Source of the DNA: Lentzea fradiae | GTDB lineage: Bacteria > Actinomycetota > Actinomycetes > Mycobacteriales > Pseudonocardiaceae | Reading direction: 5' to 3' | Assembly: GCF_900100955.1 (NCBI RefSeq) | Contig: NZ_FNCC01000010.1 | Location: 98,674-162,673 of the forward strand | DNA: 64,000 nucleotides | The notes under the pieces: generated by a model | The model's input: only the letters and a program-made list of their open reading frames with translations | What the model was told of the DNA's origin: nothing | The model's database searches: none | Shown here: positions 10,045 through 19,514 of the stretch, in pieces | Layout: every line of letters starts with the position of its first letter | How positions within the stretch are numbered: the first letter of the stretch is position 1 | Program-made: the position numbers and the translations under genes

Positions 10045-10271
10045 CCTCGACTACAGGGCCGCCCGACCCTAATCCTCAAAGGACTCCGGGCCAGTCGTGA
10101 CGCGCTAACGAAAGGACATCGCAACATGGTCCACAAAGGATGATCAAGTTATGACCGGCCTCACAAAGATTCCGGTATCGCCAGGTCAATGGCGGCCGAA
10201 GACCGTCGGTGAATCGGGGCGGAAGTGACGCACATGGGCTGCGCGGCGGGGAGCTGTTACGTTCCGGCAGC
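10045..10271. promoter_or_regulatory. Divergent ehu/ect control region
   Basis: These 227 bases separate the first genes of the uptake and synthesis operons, so they must hold both promoters. The stretch is less GC-rich than its surroundings (10100-10180) and contains a repeated CACAAAG (near 10132 and 10163). No convincing sigma-70 pair or CosR/EctR-type palindrome was found, and no regulator gene is adjacent. Confidence 0.4.
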
Positions 10272-10802
10272 ATGTTCGGCAACCGGACGAAACACGACGG
10301 TGACGCCACAGGACCGTCGGCGACCCTGATCATCGACAGACCGGAACCGGGAGACGGAACCGCCATGTGGCGGATCGCGCGGGACTCCCGGGTGCTCGAC
10401 CTGAACTCCTCGTACGCCTACCTGTTGTGGGCCCGCGACTTCGCCGGCACGTCGGTGGTGGCGCGGTCCGGCGACGACGTCGTGGGCTTCGTGTCGGGGT
10501 ACCTGCGGCCCGACGCGCCGGGAACGCTCTTCGTCTGGCAGGTGGCGGTCGACGCCTCGCACCGGGGGAAGGGCGTGGCGCTCACCATGCTGCGGGAGCT
10601 GGTGGACCGCGCGCACGCGCGCGGGGCCCGGCTCCTGGAAACCACCATCACGTCGGACAACGAGCCCTCGATCCGCCTGTTCACGTCGCTGGCCCGTGAG
10701 GCGGGAGTCGCCCTGGAGCGCGGCCCGCTGTTCACCGGCGAGCTGTTCCCCGACGCACACGAGGCAGAAGACCTGTACCGCCTCGGCCCCTGGCCGAGCT
10801 GA
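10272..10802 (+). CDS. ectA: L-2,4-diaminobutyrate N-gamma-acetyltransferase EctA
   Basis: EctA acetylates 2,4-diaminobutyrate with acetyl-CoA, the second step of ectoine synthesis in the cytoplasm. The 176-residue protein is a GNAT fold, with acetyl-CoA loop VDASHRGKGVALTMLREL and the C-terminal LFTGELFPDAHEAEDLY typical of EctA. ATG 10272 gives the usual family length; the longer in-frame reading has no family resemblance. ectB follows after 26 bases. Confidence 0.95.
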   Translation: MFGNRTKHDGDATGPSATLIIDRPEPGDGTAMWRIARDSRVLDLNSSYAYLLWARDFAGTSVVARSGDDVVGFVSGYLRPDAPGTLFVWQVAVDASHRGKGVALTMLRELVDRAHARGARLLETTITSDNEPSIRLFTSLAREAGVALERGPLFTGELFPDAHEAEDLYRLGPWPS

Positions 10803-10828
10803 CGACGCCCTGAGGAACTGAGAATTCT

Positions 10829-12076
10829 GTGAACATCTTCCACACGCTGGAATCCGAGGTGCGCAGCTACTGCCGCAGCTGGCCGGTCGTGTTCGACCGT
10901 GCGACCGGCAGCTGGCTGCACACCGAGGACGGTCGCCGGTACCTCGACTTCTTCGCCGGGGCGGGCGCGCTCAACTACGGCCACAACAACCCGGTTCTCA
11001 AACAGGCGCTCCTGGAGTACCTGGCCGAGGACCGCGTGATCCACTCGCTGGACATGCACACGGCGGCCAAACGCGCGTTCCTGGAGAAGTTCGACGAGCT
11101 GGTGCTGGCGCCGCGCGGGCTGGACTACAAGGTCCAGTTTCCCGGCCCCACCGGCACGAACGCCGTGGAGTCCGCGCTCAAGCTGGCGAGGAAGGTCACC
11201 GGCCGCGAGTCGATCGTCAACTTCACCAACGCCTTCCACGGCATGACGCTGGGGTCGCTGTCGGTCAGCGGCGACTCGATGAAGCGCGGCGGCGCGGGCA
11301 TCCCGCTGGTCCACGCCACCCCGATGCCGTACGACAACTACTTCGACCGCCGCTACCCGGACTTCCTGTACTTCGAGCGGCTGCTCTCCGACAACGGCAG
11401 CGGGCTCAACAAGCCGGCCGCGGTGATCGTCGAGTCCGTGCAGGGCGAAGGCGGGATCAACGCCGCGCGGTTCGAGTGGCTGGCCGGGCTGGCCGACCTG
11501 TGCCGCAAGCACGACATCCTGCTCATCGTCGACGACGTGCAGATGGGCTGCGGCCGGACCGGCCCGTTCTTCAGCTTCGAGCCGGCGGAGATCCAGCCGG
11601 ACATCGTGTGCCTGTCCAAGTCGATCGGCGGGTTCGGGCTGCCGATGGCGCTCACGCTCGTGCGCCCGCACCTCGACGTGTGGGAGCCGGGCGAGCACAA
11701 CGGCACCTTCCGCGGCAACAACGCCTCGTTCGTCACCGCGGCGGCGTCGCTGGAGACCTACTGGGCCGACGACCGCCTGGAGAAGAGCACGCTGGCCAAG
11801 GGCGAACAGGTCGACCGCGCCCTGCACGAGATCGCGCGCTCCGTCCCCGGCGTCACGCCGAAGGGGCGGGGACTCGCCCGCGGCCTCTCGTTCGCCGACC
11901 CCGCGACGGCCGCCCGTGTGGCGAAGACGGCGTTCGAACGCGAGCTGCTCGTGGAGACGTCCGGACCCGACGACGAGGTGGTGAAGCTGATGCCGCCGCT
12001 GACCATCACCGACGACGAGCTCGGCGAGGGGCTCACCCGGTTCACCGAGTCCGTGCTGGCCTGCGCCGCCGTCTGA
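10829..12076 (+). CDS. ectB: Diaminobutyrate-2-oxoglutarate transaminase EctB
   Basis: EctB makes 2,4-diaminobutyrate from aspartate semialdehyde and glutamate using PLP, the first committed step to ectoine. The 415-residue protein shows the class III aminotransferase pattern: [18 protein letters not shown] near 32, [17 protein letters not shown] near 108, [25 protein letters not shown], and the PLP lysine in [14 protein letters not shown]. The start is a GTG at 10829. It lies between ectA and ectC, 23 bases before the latter. Confidence 0.96.
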   Translation: MNIFHTLESEVRSYCRSWPVVFDRATGSWLHTEDGRRYLDFFAGAGALNYGHNNPVLKQALLEYLAEDRVIHSLDMHTAAKRAFLEKFDELVLAPRGLDYKVQFPGPTGTNAVESALKLARKVTGRESIVNFTNAFHGMTLGSLSVSGDSMKRGGAGIPLVHATPMPYDNYFDRRYPDFLYFERLLSDNGSGLNKPAAVIVESVQGEGGINAARFEWLAGLADLCRKHDILLIVDDVQMGCGRTGPFFSFEPAEIQPDIVCLSKSIGGFGLPMALTLVRPHLDVWEPGEHNGTFRGNNASFVTAAASLETYWADDRLEKSTLAKGEQVDRALHEIARSVPGVTPKGRGLARGLSFADPATAARVAKTAFERELLVETSGPDDEVVKLMPPLTITDDELGEGLTRFTESVLACAAV

Positions 12077-12099
12077 CCCGGGAGACGAGGAACAACACC

Positions 12100-12501
12100 A
12101 TGATCGTACGTTCGCTGCACGACCTCGACGGCACCGATCGCGATGTCGTCACCCCCAACTGGCGGAGCAGGCGGATCGTGCTCGCCGGGGACCGCGTCGG
12201 GTTCTCCGTGCACGAGACCGTGCTGAAAGCGGGCACCGTCAACGACTTCTGGTACGCCAACCACGTCGAGGCCGTGCTGTGCGTGGAGGGGGAGGGGGAG
12301 CTGACCGACAAGGAGACCGGTGAGGTGCACCAGCTCCGCCCCGGCACCCTCTACCTGCTCGACGGCCACGAACGGCACCAGGTGCGTCCGAAGACCGACA
12401 TCCGCACCGTCTGCGTGTTCAACCCGCCCGTGACCGGACGCGAGGTGCACGACGAGAACGGCGTGTACCCGCTCGTGCGAGAAGAGGAGACCTCGGCATG
12501 A
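12100..12501 (+). CDS. ectC: Ectoine synthase EctC
   Basis: EctC cyclises N-gamma-acetyl-diaminobutyrate to ectoine by water elimination. This cupin has 133 residues, and the metal ligands of the characterised enzyme are all in place at the same numbers: E57 (NHVEAVLC), Y85 (GTLYLLDG) and H93 (GHERH). [19 protein letters not shown] at the end is the usual EctC tail. The stop overlaps the ectD start as ATGA. GGAGACGAGG precedes the ATG. Confidence 0.96.
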   Translation: MIVRSLHDLDGTDRDVVTPNWRSRRIVLAGDRVGFSVHETVLKAGTVNDFWYANHVEAVLCVEGEGELTDKETGEVHQLRPGTLYLLDGHERHQVRPKTDIRTVCVFNPPVTGREVHDENGVYPLVREEETSA

Positions 12502-13406
12502 CCGCGACGAAGATCGAGGACAGGTACCCGACCCGCACGCCGGAGGAGTCCGCTCCGGTGCCCAGGACGGAACCGGTGGTCTGGTCGGGCGCCCTGACCG
12601 GCCCGCTGGACGACGCCACGCTGGAGTCCTACGACGCCAAGGGTTTCCTGACCGTCGACGGGCTGCTGGGGCCGGACGAGGTGCTCGCCTACCGCGAGGA
12701 GCTCGACCGCCTGCGCGGCGACGAGGCGGTCCGCGCCGACGAGCGCACGATCGTCGAGAAGCGGTCCAACGAGGTCCGGTCGATCTTCGAGGTCCACCGG
12801 ACCAGCGAGATGATCGCCGCGCTGGCCGCGGACCCCCGCGTCGCCGACCGCGCCCGGCACATCCTGGGCTCCGACGTCTACGTGCACCAGAGCCGGATCA
12901 ACTTCATGCCCGGCTTCACCGGAACCGGTTTCTACTGGCACTCCGACTTCGAGACCTGGCACGCGGAGGACGGCATGCCGTCGATGCGGGCGGTGAGCAT
13001 CTCCATCGCGCTCACCGACAACTACCCGTTCAACGGCGGCCTGATGCTGATGCCCGGCGCGCACCGCACCTTCGTGCCGTGCGTCGGCGAAACCCCCGAC
13101 GACCACTACAAGGAGTCGTTGAAGGAGCAGGAGGTCGGCGTGCCTGGCCGCCGCCACCTGTCCGAGCTGGCCGCGGAGCACGGCATCGAGCAGTTCACCG
13201 GACCGGCGGGGTCGGCGCTGATGTTCGACAGCAACAGCATGCACGGCTCGGGCAGCAACATCACCCCCTTCGCGCGCTCGAACATCTTCCTGGTGTTCAA
13301 CAGCGTGGAGAACACCCTCGTGGAGCCGTTCGCCGCCGCCCGGCCGCGGCCGGACTTCATCGCGGCGAGGGACTTCACCCCGGTCGGCGACGTCAGGGGT
13401 TCGTAA
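12498..13406 (+). CDS. ectD: Ectoine 5-hydroxylase EctD
   Basis: EctD is a non-haem iron, 2-oxoglutarate-dependent dioxygenase that converts ectoine to 5-hydroxyectoine. The 302-residue protein has the iron facial triad H148-x-D150 ([11 protein letters not shown]) and H249 ([10 protein letters not shown]), with the family signature between them. Its presence shows that the cell can make both ectoine and hydroxyectoine, protecting against salt, drying and heat. Coupled to ectC by a four-base overlap, it closes the ectABCD operon; no aspartokinase (ask_ect) or ectR gene follows. Confidence 0.95.
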   Translation: MTATKIEDRYPTRTPEESAPVPRTEPVVWSGALTGPLDDATLESYDAKGFLTVDGLLGPDEVLAYREELDRLRGDEAVRADERTIVEKRSNEVRSIFEVHRTSEMIAALAADPRVADRARHILGSDVYVHQSRINFMPGFTGTGFYWHSDFETWHAEDGMPSMRAVSISIALTDNYPFNGGLMLMPGAHRTFVPCVGETPDDHYKESLKEQEVGVPGRRHLSELAAEHGIEQFTGPAGSALMFDSNSMHGSGSNITPFARSNIFLVFNSVENTLVEPFAAARPRPDFIAARDFTPVGDVRGS

Positions 13407-13442
13407 CAACTTCACCGCCGGTGGCACGGCAGGATTGTCGTC

Positions 13443-13991
13443 ATGGTCGGAATCCGGGTCATGACGGGGTTGCTGGTGTTGCTGGTCGCGCTCTCCGCGT
13501 GCGGAGGCACAACCGGCACAGCGGAACCTCCTGCCGCGCCACCGGCCACATCGCAGCCGCGCCCTTCGGCGTCGGCCGGTGCCGAGGTGGCCGAGCAGCT
13601 GAACTTCACGGCGAAGACCGTGGACGGCGAGGACATCTCCGGTGCCGACCTGGCGGGGAAGCCCGCCGTGCTGTGGTTCTGGGCGCCGTGGTGCCCCAAG
13701 TGCCAGCGTGAGGCACCAGGCATGGCCGCCGCCGCGAAGGAACACGCGGGCGACGTGACGTTCCTGGGCGTCGCCGCGCTGGACCAGGTTCCGGCGATGA
13801 AGCAGTTCGTGCAGAAGTACGGCCTGCAGTCGTTCCAGCACGTCGCGGACGTCGGCAGCGCGGTGTGGAAGCGGTTCGGCGTGACCGCGCAACCGGCGTA
13901 CGCGTTCGTCTCGGCGGACGGCCGGGTCGAGGTCGTCACGAGCCAGCTCGCCGAGCAGGACCTGCGGCAGCGGCTGAGCGCGCTGGGATGA
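13443..13991 (+). CDS. TlpA/DsbE-like thioredoxin-fold lipoprotein
   Basis: The protein has 182 residues. A signal peptide ends in a lipobox (ALSAC, Cys20), then a Pro/Ser-rich linker (25-45) leads to a thioredoxin fold with the redox pair C84-P-K-C87 in FWAPWCPKCQRE. It is expected on the outer face of the membrane as an extracytoplasmic disulfide oxidoreductase like mycobacterial MPT53 or ResA. Its stop overlaps the ccdA start, so reducing power or oxidation state is probably relayed through CcdA. Confidence 0.88.
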   Translation: MVGIRVMTGLLVLLVALSACGGTTGTAEPPAAPPATSQPRPSASAGAEVAEQLNFTAKTVDGEDISGADLAGKPAVLWFWAPWCPKCQREAPGMAAAAKEHAGDVTFLGVAALDQVPAMKQFVQKYGLQSFQHVADVGSAVWKRFGVTAQPAYAFVSADGRVEVVTSQLAEQDLRQRLSALG

Positions 13992-14836
13992 CCGAGACGC
14001 TGCTGGTGGCGGTGGTGGCCGGCATGGTCGCCACCGTCAACCCGTGCGGGTTCGCCATGCTGCCCGCCTACCTGGCCCTCGTGGTGACGGGCGCGAGCGA
14101 ACGGACTCGGGCCCGGTTGCTCACGCGCGCCGTCGTGTCCAGCGCGATGATGACCCTCGGGTTCGTCGTCGTGTTCGGCGCGTTCGGTTTGTTCTTCTCC
14201 TTTGTCGCGTCATCGGTGCAGCGGTACCTGCCGTTCGTGACCGTCCTCATCGGACTGGCGCTGGTCGTGCTGGGAGTCGTGCTCCTGGCGGGCCGCGAGA
14301 TCACCTTGCTGCTGCCCAAACCCGGCAAGGGAGCGCCGAACCGGCACGTGTCGTCGATGTTCGGCTACGGCGTCGCGTACGCGATCGCGTCGTTGTCGTG
14401 CACCATCGGACCGTTCCTGGCCGTCGCCGGGTCGACGCTGCGCAGCGGTGACGTGCTGGAGGGCGTCGGAGCGTTCCTCGCCTACGCGGCGGGCATGGGT
14501 CTCGTGGTGACGGTGCTCGCGCTCGCCACCGCGTTGGCGGGCGACGCCATCACGCGGCGGGCCCGGTCGCTGCTCCCGCACGTGTCCCGGCTCGGCGGTG
14601 TCCTGCTCGTCCTCGTCGGCCTGTACGTCGCCTACTACGGTGTCTACGAGCTGCGGCTGTTCCTCGGCGGGGCGGACGCGGCCGATCCGCTGGTCGACGG
14701 CGCTGGACGGCTCCAGGGTGTGCTGGTGGAGTGGTTCACCGCGGTCGGACCGGTGCCGTTCGTCGCCGTGCTGGTGGCCCTGGTGACCGGGGGAGTGCTG
14801 CTGAGCAGGAAGCGCAAGCCGGCCGGCCGCGGGTGA
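13988..14836 (+). CDS. ccdA: CcdA/DsbD-type cytochrome c biogenesis membrane protein
   Basis: This 282-residue protein has about six to seven transmembrane segments. Characteristic features are VNPCGFAMLPAYLA in the first helix and SLSCTIGPFLAVAG in the fourth, each holding one of the two redox cysteines that carry electrons across the membrane. The ATG overlaps the preceding lipoprotein gene by four bases. Together they form a two-gene thiol-redox module for extracytoplasmic proteins. No cytochrome c genes are nearby, so general disulfide handling is as likely as haem protein maturation. Confidence 0.9.
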   Translation: MTETLLVAVVAGMVATVNPCGFAMLPAYLALVVTGASERTRARLLTRAVVSSAMMTLGFVVVFGAFGLFFSFVASSVQRYLPFVTVLIGLALVVLGVVLLAGREITLLLPKPGKGAPNRHVSSMFGYGVAYAIASLSCTIGPFLAVAGSTLRSGDVLEGVGAFLAYAAGMGLVVTVLALATALAGDAITRRARSLLPHVSRLGGVLLVLVGLYVAYYGVYELRLFLGGADAADPLVDGAGRLQGVLVEWFTAVGPVPFVAVLVALVTGGVLLSRKRKPAGRG

Positions 14837-14837
14837 G

Positions 14838-15617
14838 CTACGGCCCGGCTGTGGCGGCCTTGGGCACCACTGCGACGGGGCAGGGCGCGCGGGTGAGCGC
14901 GGTGCGGATGACCGAGCCGAACAGGGCCCGCTGCACCGCGCTGTCGCCGTGGTCGCTCACCACCAGCAGCCGGGCCCCTTCGGAGTGGTCCAGCAGCATC
15001 CGGGAGTCCTCGTGCACCGGCCGCAGCTCGCACGAGTGGCGTTCCGCCTGACTCGCCGCGAACTGCACGGCGGTCATGCACTCGGCGGTGCCGTTCACGG
15101 CGACGACCACCGGCCCGGAACGGTCCGCGGGGCCGCTGCGGACCGCGACGACCGGAACGTCCACGTCGTGCGCGAGATCGGTCGCCTTGGAGCCGAGCAG
15201 GACGCGGGACAGCGCCCACTGCCCGGACGTGCCCACCACGACCAGTTCCGCCTGCACGGACCGCGCGACCTCGGTCAGGACCGCGGACGTCCGGCCCTCC
15301 AGCACCTCGACACTGACGTCGAGGCCAGGTTCGCCGCGCCGGCACACCTCGGCGGCCATCAGGAGCTGCTCCTCGGCCTCGCGCAGCAGGGGAGTGTTGT
15401 CGAAGACCGCCGCGGCACCCCAGCCGGGAGCGGCGACGGTGCCCCAGGCACTCGTGACCGACGCCAGGTGGGCGTGGACGAGCAGGAGGGGGCGGCGCCG
15501 GTGGGCGGCTTCGGCCGCGGCCCAGTGGACCGCCTCCCAGGCGCGGTCGGAGCCGTCGAACCCCGCCACCACGGCACCGCGGCGCCCGGCCTGCGCGAAC
15601 GGGCTGGCAGCGCTCAT
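14838..15617 (-). CDS. Universal stress protein, tandem UspA domains
   Basis: The 259-residue protein has two Usp domains (about 10-150 and 165-252). The first has the ATP-binding pattern G-2X-G-9X-G(S) in VVVGTSGQWALSRVLLGSK and the second a looser version (SDHGDSAVQRALFGSVI). Such proteins bind ATP and help cells survive starvation or hypoxia. The gene is convergent with ccdA, with one base between the stop codons. Confidence 0.9.
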   Translation of the reverse strand: MSAASPFAQAGRRGAVVAGFDGSDRAWEAVHWAAAEAAHRRRPLLLVHAHLASVTSAWGTVAAPGWGAAAVFDNTPLLREAEEQLLMAAEVCRRGEPGLDVSVEVLEGRTSAVLTEVARSVQAELVVVGTSGQWALSRVLLGSKATDLAHDVDVPVVAVRSGPADRSGPVVVAVNGTAECMTAVQFAASQAERHSCELRPVHEDSRMLLDHSEGARLLVVSDHGDSAVQRALFGSVIRTALTRAPCPVAVVPKAATAGP

Positions 15618-15813
15618 GAACCGAGGTCTCCGGTCACTGCGTCGGACATCGTGACTCCAGGTGCCGGCTTCGAGCTGACCGGTTCACCGTAGACACGCGC
15701 GTGCGCCCGCTCCACGGACGGGCGCGCGGTCACCCGAAAAGTTGGACAGCCGAAAGGTTCGGACCGGTGGATCGACCGATGCGGACCGCGCGACCGGACG
15801 GCATGCTGTGCGC

Positions 15814-16179
15814 ATGGCCGTTGATCCACGTGGTGCCGACCTGAAACGACTGCTCGCCGAGGACCCCGGCGGTCCGGTCGTGATGCTGAACCTGCTGCGG
15901 TTCGCCGAGGGCGGCACCGAGTCCTATGAGGAGTACGCGCGTCACCTGCGCGAGACGTTCCTGCCCCGTTACGGCGGCGAGATCCTCTACGCCGGAAGGG
16001 GATCCACCGCGCTGGTGGCGGAGGACGGCCAGGCGTGGGACGCGGTGGTCGTCGTGCGCTATCCGGACAGGGCCGCGTTCAGCCGCATGGTGGCCGACCC
16101 CGCCTACCAGGAGGTGACGCGGCTGCGCACGGCGGCGCTGACCGAGGCCGTGCTCCAGGCCACCACGCCCTGGGCCTGA
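15814..16179 (+). CDS. DUF1330-family protein
   Basis: This small cytoplasmic protein of 121 residues begins MAVDPRGADLKRLLAEDPGGP and contains VMLNLLRFAEGG, a dimeric alpha/beta-barrel (ferredoxin-like) pattern, with VVVVRYPDRAAFSRMVADPAY at the end of the fold. DUF1330 proteins are of unsettled function. ATG 15814 is chosen because the preceding in-frame region lacks family resemblance. The 196 bases back to the divergent stress protein gene presumably hold both promoters. Confidence 0.75.
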   Translation: MAVDPRGADLKRLLAEDPGGPVVMLNLLRFAEGGTESYEEYARHLRETFLPRYGGEILYAGRGSTALVAEDGQAWDAVVVVRYPDRAAFSRMVADPAYQEVTRLRTAALTEAVLQATTPWA

Positions 16180-16211
16180 TCCCCGCCGGGCTTCGGAAGG
16201 AGCTCGCAAGG

Positions 16212-16224
16212 TTGCACAGTGCAA
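16212..16224. promoter_or_regulatory. TTGCAC-A-GTGCAA palindrome
   Basis: A perfect 13-base dyad, TTGCACAGTGCAA, lies 136 bases before the small zinc-ribbon gene and 33 bases after the DUF1330 gene. It has the look of a repressor operator. No regulator gene is adjacent, so the cognate factor is unknown. Confidence 0.35.
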
Positions 16225-16347
16225 ACGTCGGGCATGCTGGACGGCGCGGGTGGACGCGTCCCTGTGCGTGCTTCCGGGGAAGGTCGGGCGTGGGCTACCG
16301 CGGTGCCGCCGACGCCGACTCATGACGACGAAAGGCTGGCACAAGTC

Positions 16348-16548
16348 ATGACGGGGATGCTCACCACGGACGACGGCTGGACCGGGACGGTTCTCGTGTG
16401 CGACGGCTGCGGGCGGACCCGCCGCACCAGCGCCACCGGCATGTTCGCGTGGGACCTGCTCTGGGAGCAGGCCGACCACGCGGGGTGGACCGGTTCAGGC
16501 CGTCCTCCCGGTCCTCACCACTGCGGCACCTGCGCGAGCAGCGAGTAG
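16348..16548 (+). CDS. Small CxxC-CxxC zinc-ribbon-like protein
   Basis: The frame from ATG 16348 encodes 66 residues with two cysteine pairs, VCDGCGRTRR near 17 and HHCGTCASSE at the C-terminus, which could hold one zinc ion. The middle (MFAWDLLWEQADHAGW) is aromatic and acidic. No function is recognised. The upstream ribosome site is weak (AAAGG about 12 bases before), so the start is uncertain and longer in-frame starts exist to 16219. A strong terminator directly follows. Confidence 0.5.
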   Translation: MTGMLTTDDGWTGTVLVCDGCGRTRRTSATGMFAWDLLWEQADHAGWTGSGRPPGPHHCGTCASSE

Positions 16549-16557
16549 ACCGAGCGG

Positions 16558-16587
16558 GCGCCGGTGCTTCCGCGGAAGCACCGGCGC
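16558..16587. terminator. Perfect 30-base palindrome between convergent genes
   Basis: GCGCCGGTGCTTCC (16558-16571) pairs exactly with GGAAGCACCGGCGC (16574-16587) across a two-base centre. It lies in the 48 bases between the ends of the zinc-ribbon gene and the secreted esterase gene, so it most likely terminates both transcripts. Confidence 0.75.
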
Positions 16588-16596
16588 CACGTCTCG

Positions 16597-19251
16597 TCAC
16601 GCCACTTCGCCGGTCACCTCGAACCCGGTCCCGGGCGGCACGGAACCCTCGAACCGCAGCCGGACCCACTCGCCGTCGCCGGTCTCAGCGCCGGCCGCGA
16701 TCGGCACCGCGAGCGCGGCCGACAGCTGCCCGGCCGGCACGACCACGTACACCCGCAGGGGCGACTCCGACAGCGGCCGGGACGGCCAGGGGTCCTCGCC
16801 GGTGTACGAGCGGTACCAGTCCGCGTCAACGTCCGTTGTGGACAGTTCGGAGCCGGAAACCGGTGCCAGCGCGCCGCCTCCCAGTGCGATCATGTCGTCG
16901 GCGGGCGCGGACAGCGTCACGTCCCATCGGAGCGTGCCGCCCGCGCTGACGCTGTCGGCGACCGGCACGGCGGTCACCACCGGCAGCGGGTCGTCGTTGA
17001 GCAACCGCAGTTCGCCCGTGGTGGTGCCGACGACGACGTTGGAGATCGCCTGCACGACGAAGTAGTGGACGCGGTCCTCGCTCCACCTCGTGTTGCCCTC
17101 GGAGGTCACGGGCACCTCGAAGCTGCTCTCACCGTGCTCCAGCGTCACCAGCCTGCTGGTCGGCAGCTTGCCCGGCTCCGTGTGGAAGAGCCGGAAGACA
17201 CGGGTTCCGCTGCCTCCCACGGTGATGACGGCCTGGTGCGTCCTGGTGCCGGAGTCGCCCTCGTCCGCCGTTTTGCGGTGCACGTCGAGCCGTCCCAGAC
17301 GCGTGGGCGTCACCGGGACGAGACCCTCGTCCCAGCCGTGCGCGTCGATCAGCCACGCCTCACCGGACCCGGACTCGGGGACGAGCTCCAGCGAGGTCAC
17401 CTCGCCGAGGCCGCGCGGCAGCGGGACCCGGACCTCCTGAGCCCACAACGACGCCGTGCGCGGGCTGCCGGGCAGTCCGGTGACCGCGACGGACCCGAGC
17501 GCGTGCCGGCGTCCGCCGCGGTCGACCACTGAGACCCCGAACCTGGTCTCCGGTGTGTTCGCCAGTACGGCCAGGCGCAGGGCGAGATCGCGTGCGCCGG
17601 TCAACGCCACCGGCGCGGCGGGCGTGACCACGCCGGACTGGCCCGCGGCCGACCACTTGAAAGCGACCGCGAGCCGTTCCGGTTGCAGCACGGTGCCGCG
17701 CAGACCGGCGAAGTGCGGCGACGCGGCCGTGAGGTGGCACCCGGACTCGTCGAAGGCCGTCTGCAGGCACAGGCGGGCGCTGCCGGAGACGGCGGTGACG
17801 GGGTCCGGGACGACGAACGGCGTGCGGTCGCCGCCGACGGCGTGGGAGAGGACGCGGGCCGGACCGGCGGACGGGGCGCGCACGCCGGAGCCGTCGAGCA
17901 GGGGCAGGACGGACTCGTCGCGATCGGCGAACAACCGCACGGCGGCGGCGATGTAGGTGGCGCCCGCGGCCTGCTGCTGGTCGGCCGTCAGACGGGTCGG
18001 GGCACTGGGCGCGCACACCGGGTCCGGCTGGTCACGCGAGTCGAAGTCGTCCCACGCGGGCGCCTCGGCCTGACCGGGAGTCCATTCGCTGTTGAAGTAG
18101 TTGTGGTTCGCGCCGACGAGGTAGACGGCGCTGTGCAGGGCCTCGCCACGGCTCAGTCCACGCGTCTGGTCGACGAACATCTGGCCCTGCAGGTCCCGCA
18201 CGTCGCCGTCGCACCCCGGCAGCAGTGTGACGGAGGGGACGTCCGGAGCGGGGTTGTGGCCGAAGATCGTGGGGGCGATCAGCACGTCGCCGCGGATGGT
18301 CCAGCGCACCGGGCCGCTGAAGCCGCTGTCACCGGGTGGTGGGGTGACGCTGTCGATCGCGGCGCGGTTGACGCCCTCGCCGCCGCGGGAATGGCCGACC
18401 AGCACCACTTTCGCCAGGTCGGCCTTCGGTGCGGACCGCACGACCGGCGGAGCCTCCGCCCGGCCTGACGCCCAGTCCGCCCACTTCGCCAGGTGGTGGC
18501 GGATCAACGACGAACGGCCCTGCGCGCCCGCGTCCCAGGTGTCGTTGTCCTGGGCGTTCACCGAGTTCGCGGAGATGGAGACGGTCAGATATCCCTGTGA
18601 CGCCAGCAGTTCCTGCACTTTCCGGTAGCCCAGGTAACTCGGCACCGCCGTCATTTCGCTGGGGCACGGCCATTCCAGCGTGAACCGAGCGGGGTCCGCG
18701 GCGTCGTAGCAGGTGAAGTGCCTGCCGTGCAGGAAAAGCGCGAGCGGGCGCTTGCCCGGCGCGTTCTTCGGGGCGACGACCACCGCTCGCATCTCGACCG
18801 GGGTTCCGTACTCGGGCAACGTGACCGGGTCGAGCGAGTACTCGCCGGTGGTCGTCGGGTACGGCCCCGGCGTGCCGGGATCGACGTCGGCCTGCGGTTG
18901 CGGCGGTGGCAGTGCGGGCGCGGACATCGTGGCCACGGACGGGGGGCCGGGCGCGTCGAGTCTCCTGCCCGCCGATCGCACCTGCAGCGCGGCCGGATCG
19001 CGCGGCGACGTCCGCAGCGTGAAGCTCCGCAGGTCGGTGGACTCCTTGGCCCGGCCCAGGAACCGGTCGCCCTCCCAGAACTCCGCACCGGCGTCGAGCG
19101 GGGGGATCGGGCGGGCGGCGGTCCACCGGAGGACGTCTCCGGACACCGACCAGCCGGGTGCGAGAGGTGGCTCCGGCGCGGCCGATGCCGACGGCGCGGG
19201 CAGCACGGCCACCACGGCAACGGACAGGATCAGTGCAACTGTGCGACGCAT
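16597..19251 (-). CDS. Large secreted alpha/beta-hydrolase (esterase-like), multidomain
   Basis: The 884-residue protein starts with a Sec signal peptide (cleavage near SASA-A at 21-25) after GGAGGA. Residues 130-430 form an alpha/beta-hydrolase: LFLHGRHFTCYD for the oxyanion region, the nucleophile S288 in VGHSRGGEGVNRA, and a likely catalytic His in GANHNYF. Extra cysteines near FTCYD and EWPCPSEM may form disulfides, as expected outside the cell. Beyond 450 are beta-rich modules, the last ones (about 680-884) Calx-beta/Ig-like (GTRVFRLFHTEPG, LLNDDPLP). It probably hydrolyses an ester-type polymer or lipid, but the substrate is unknown. Confidence 0.75.
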   Translation of the reverse strand: MRRTVALILSVAVVAVLPAPSASAAPEPPLAPGWSVSGDVLRWTAARPIPPLDAGAEFWEGDRFLGRAKESTDLRSFTLRTSPRDPAALQVRSAGRRLDAPGPPSVATMSAPALPPPQPQADVDPGTPGPYPTTTGEYSLDPVTLPEYGTPVEMRAVVVAPKNAPGKRPLALFLHGRHFTCYDAADPARFTLEWPCPSEMTAVPSYLGYRKVQELLASQGYLTVSISANSVNAQDNDTWDAGAQGRSSLIRHHLAKWADWASGRAEAPPVVRSAPKADLAKVVLVGHSRGGEGVNRAAIDSVTPPPGDSGFSGPVRWTIRGDVLIAPTIFGHNPAPDVPSVTLLPGCDGDVRDLQGQMFVDQTRGLSRGEALHSAVYLVGANHNYFNSEWTPGQAEAPAWDDFDSRDQPDPVCAPSAPTRLTADQQQAAGATYIAAAVRLFADRDESVLPLLDGSGVRAPSAGPARVLSHAVGGDRTPFVVPDPVTAVSGSARLCLQTAFDESGCHLTAASPHFAGLRGTVLQPERLAVAFKWSAAGQSGVVTPAAPVALTGARDLALRLAVLANTPETRFGVSVVDRGGRRHALGSVAVTGLPGSPRTASLWAQEVRVPLPRGLGEVTSLELVPESGSGEAWLIDAHGWDEGLVPVTPTRLGRLDVHRKTADEGDSGTRTHQAVITVGGSGTRVFRLFHTEPGKLPTSRLVTLEHGESSFEVPVTSEGNTRWSEDRVHYFVVQAISNVVVGTTTGELRLLNDDPLPVVTAVPVADSVSAGGTLRWDVTLSAPADDMIALGGGALAPVSGSELSTTDVDADWYRSYTGEDPWPSRPLSESPLRVYVVVPAGQLSAALAVPIAAGAETGDGEWVRLRFEGSVPPGTGFEVTGEVA

Positions 19252-19514
19252 GAACGTGGTTCCTCCAAAGGAAGTCCACCTTGTTCTAGCGACGCGGCAC
19301 GGCGACCGGAACGTCGTTGGGCCTAATCAGACTGCGTGCACACGACTTCTGGCCACGAGTACTGCCCTGTTCGGCGCAAAACTGGCCATTAGGCCAGCCG
19401 TGGCTGGCTGTAGGGCCATACGGGCGAAGGGAGTCCTCCGGCGGAACAACCGGACGAAACACTCGATAAGGTGACATCGTTCATGATCGACTACCCCTCG
19501 AAGGGACATCATCG
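19252..19514. other. Divergent intergenic region with a small hairpin
   Basis: This region separates the secreted esterase and the small HhH-like gene. It is comparatively AT-rich. GCCAGCC (19393-19399) pairs with GGCTGGC (19402-19408), and a second GGCCA run lies just before. No riboswitch class or definite promoter was recognised. Confidence 0.3.
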
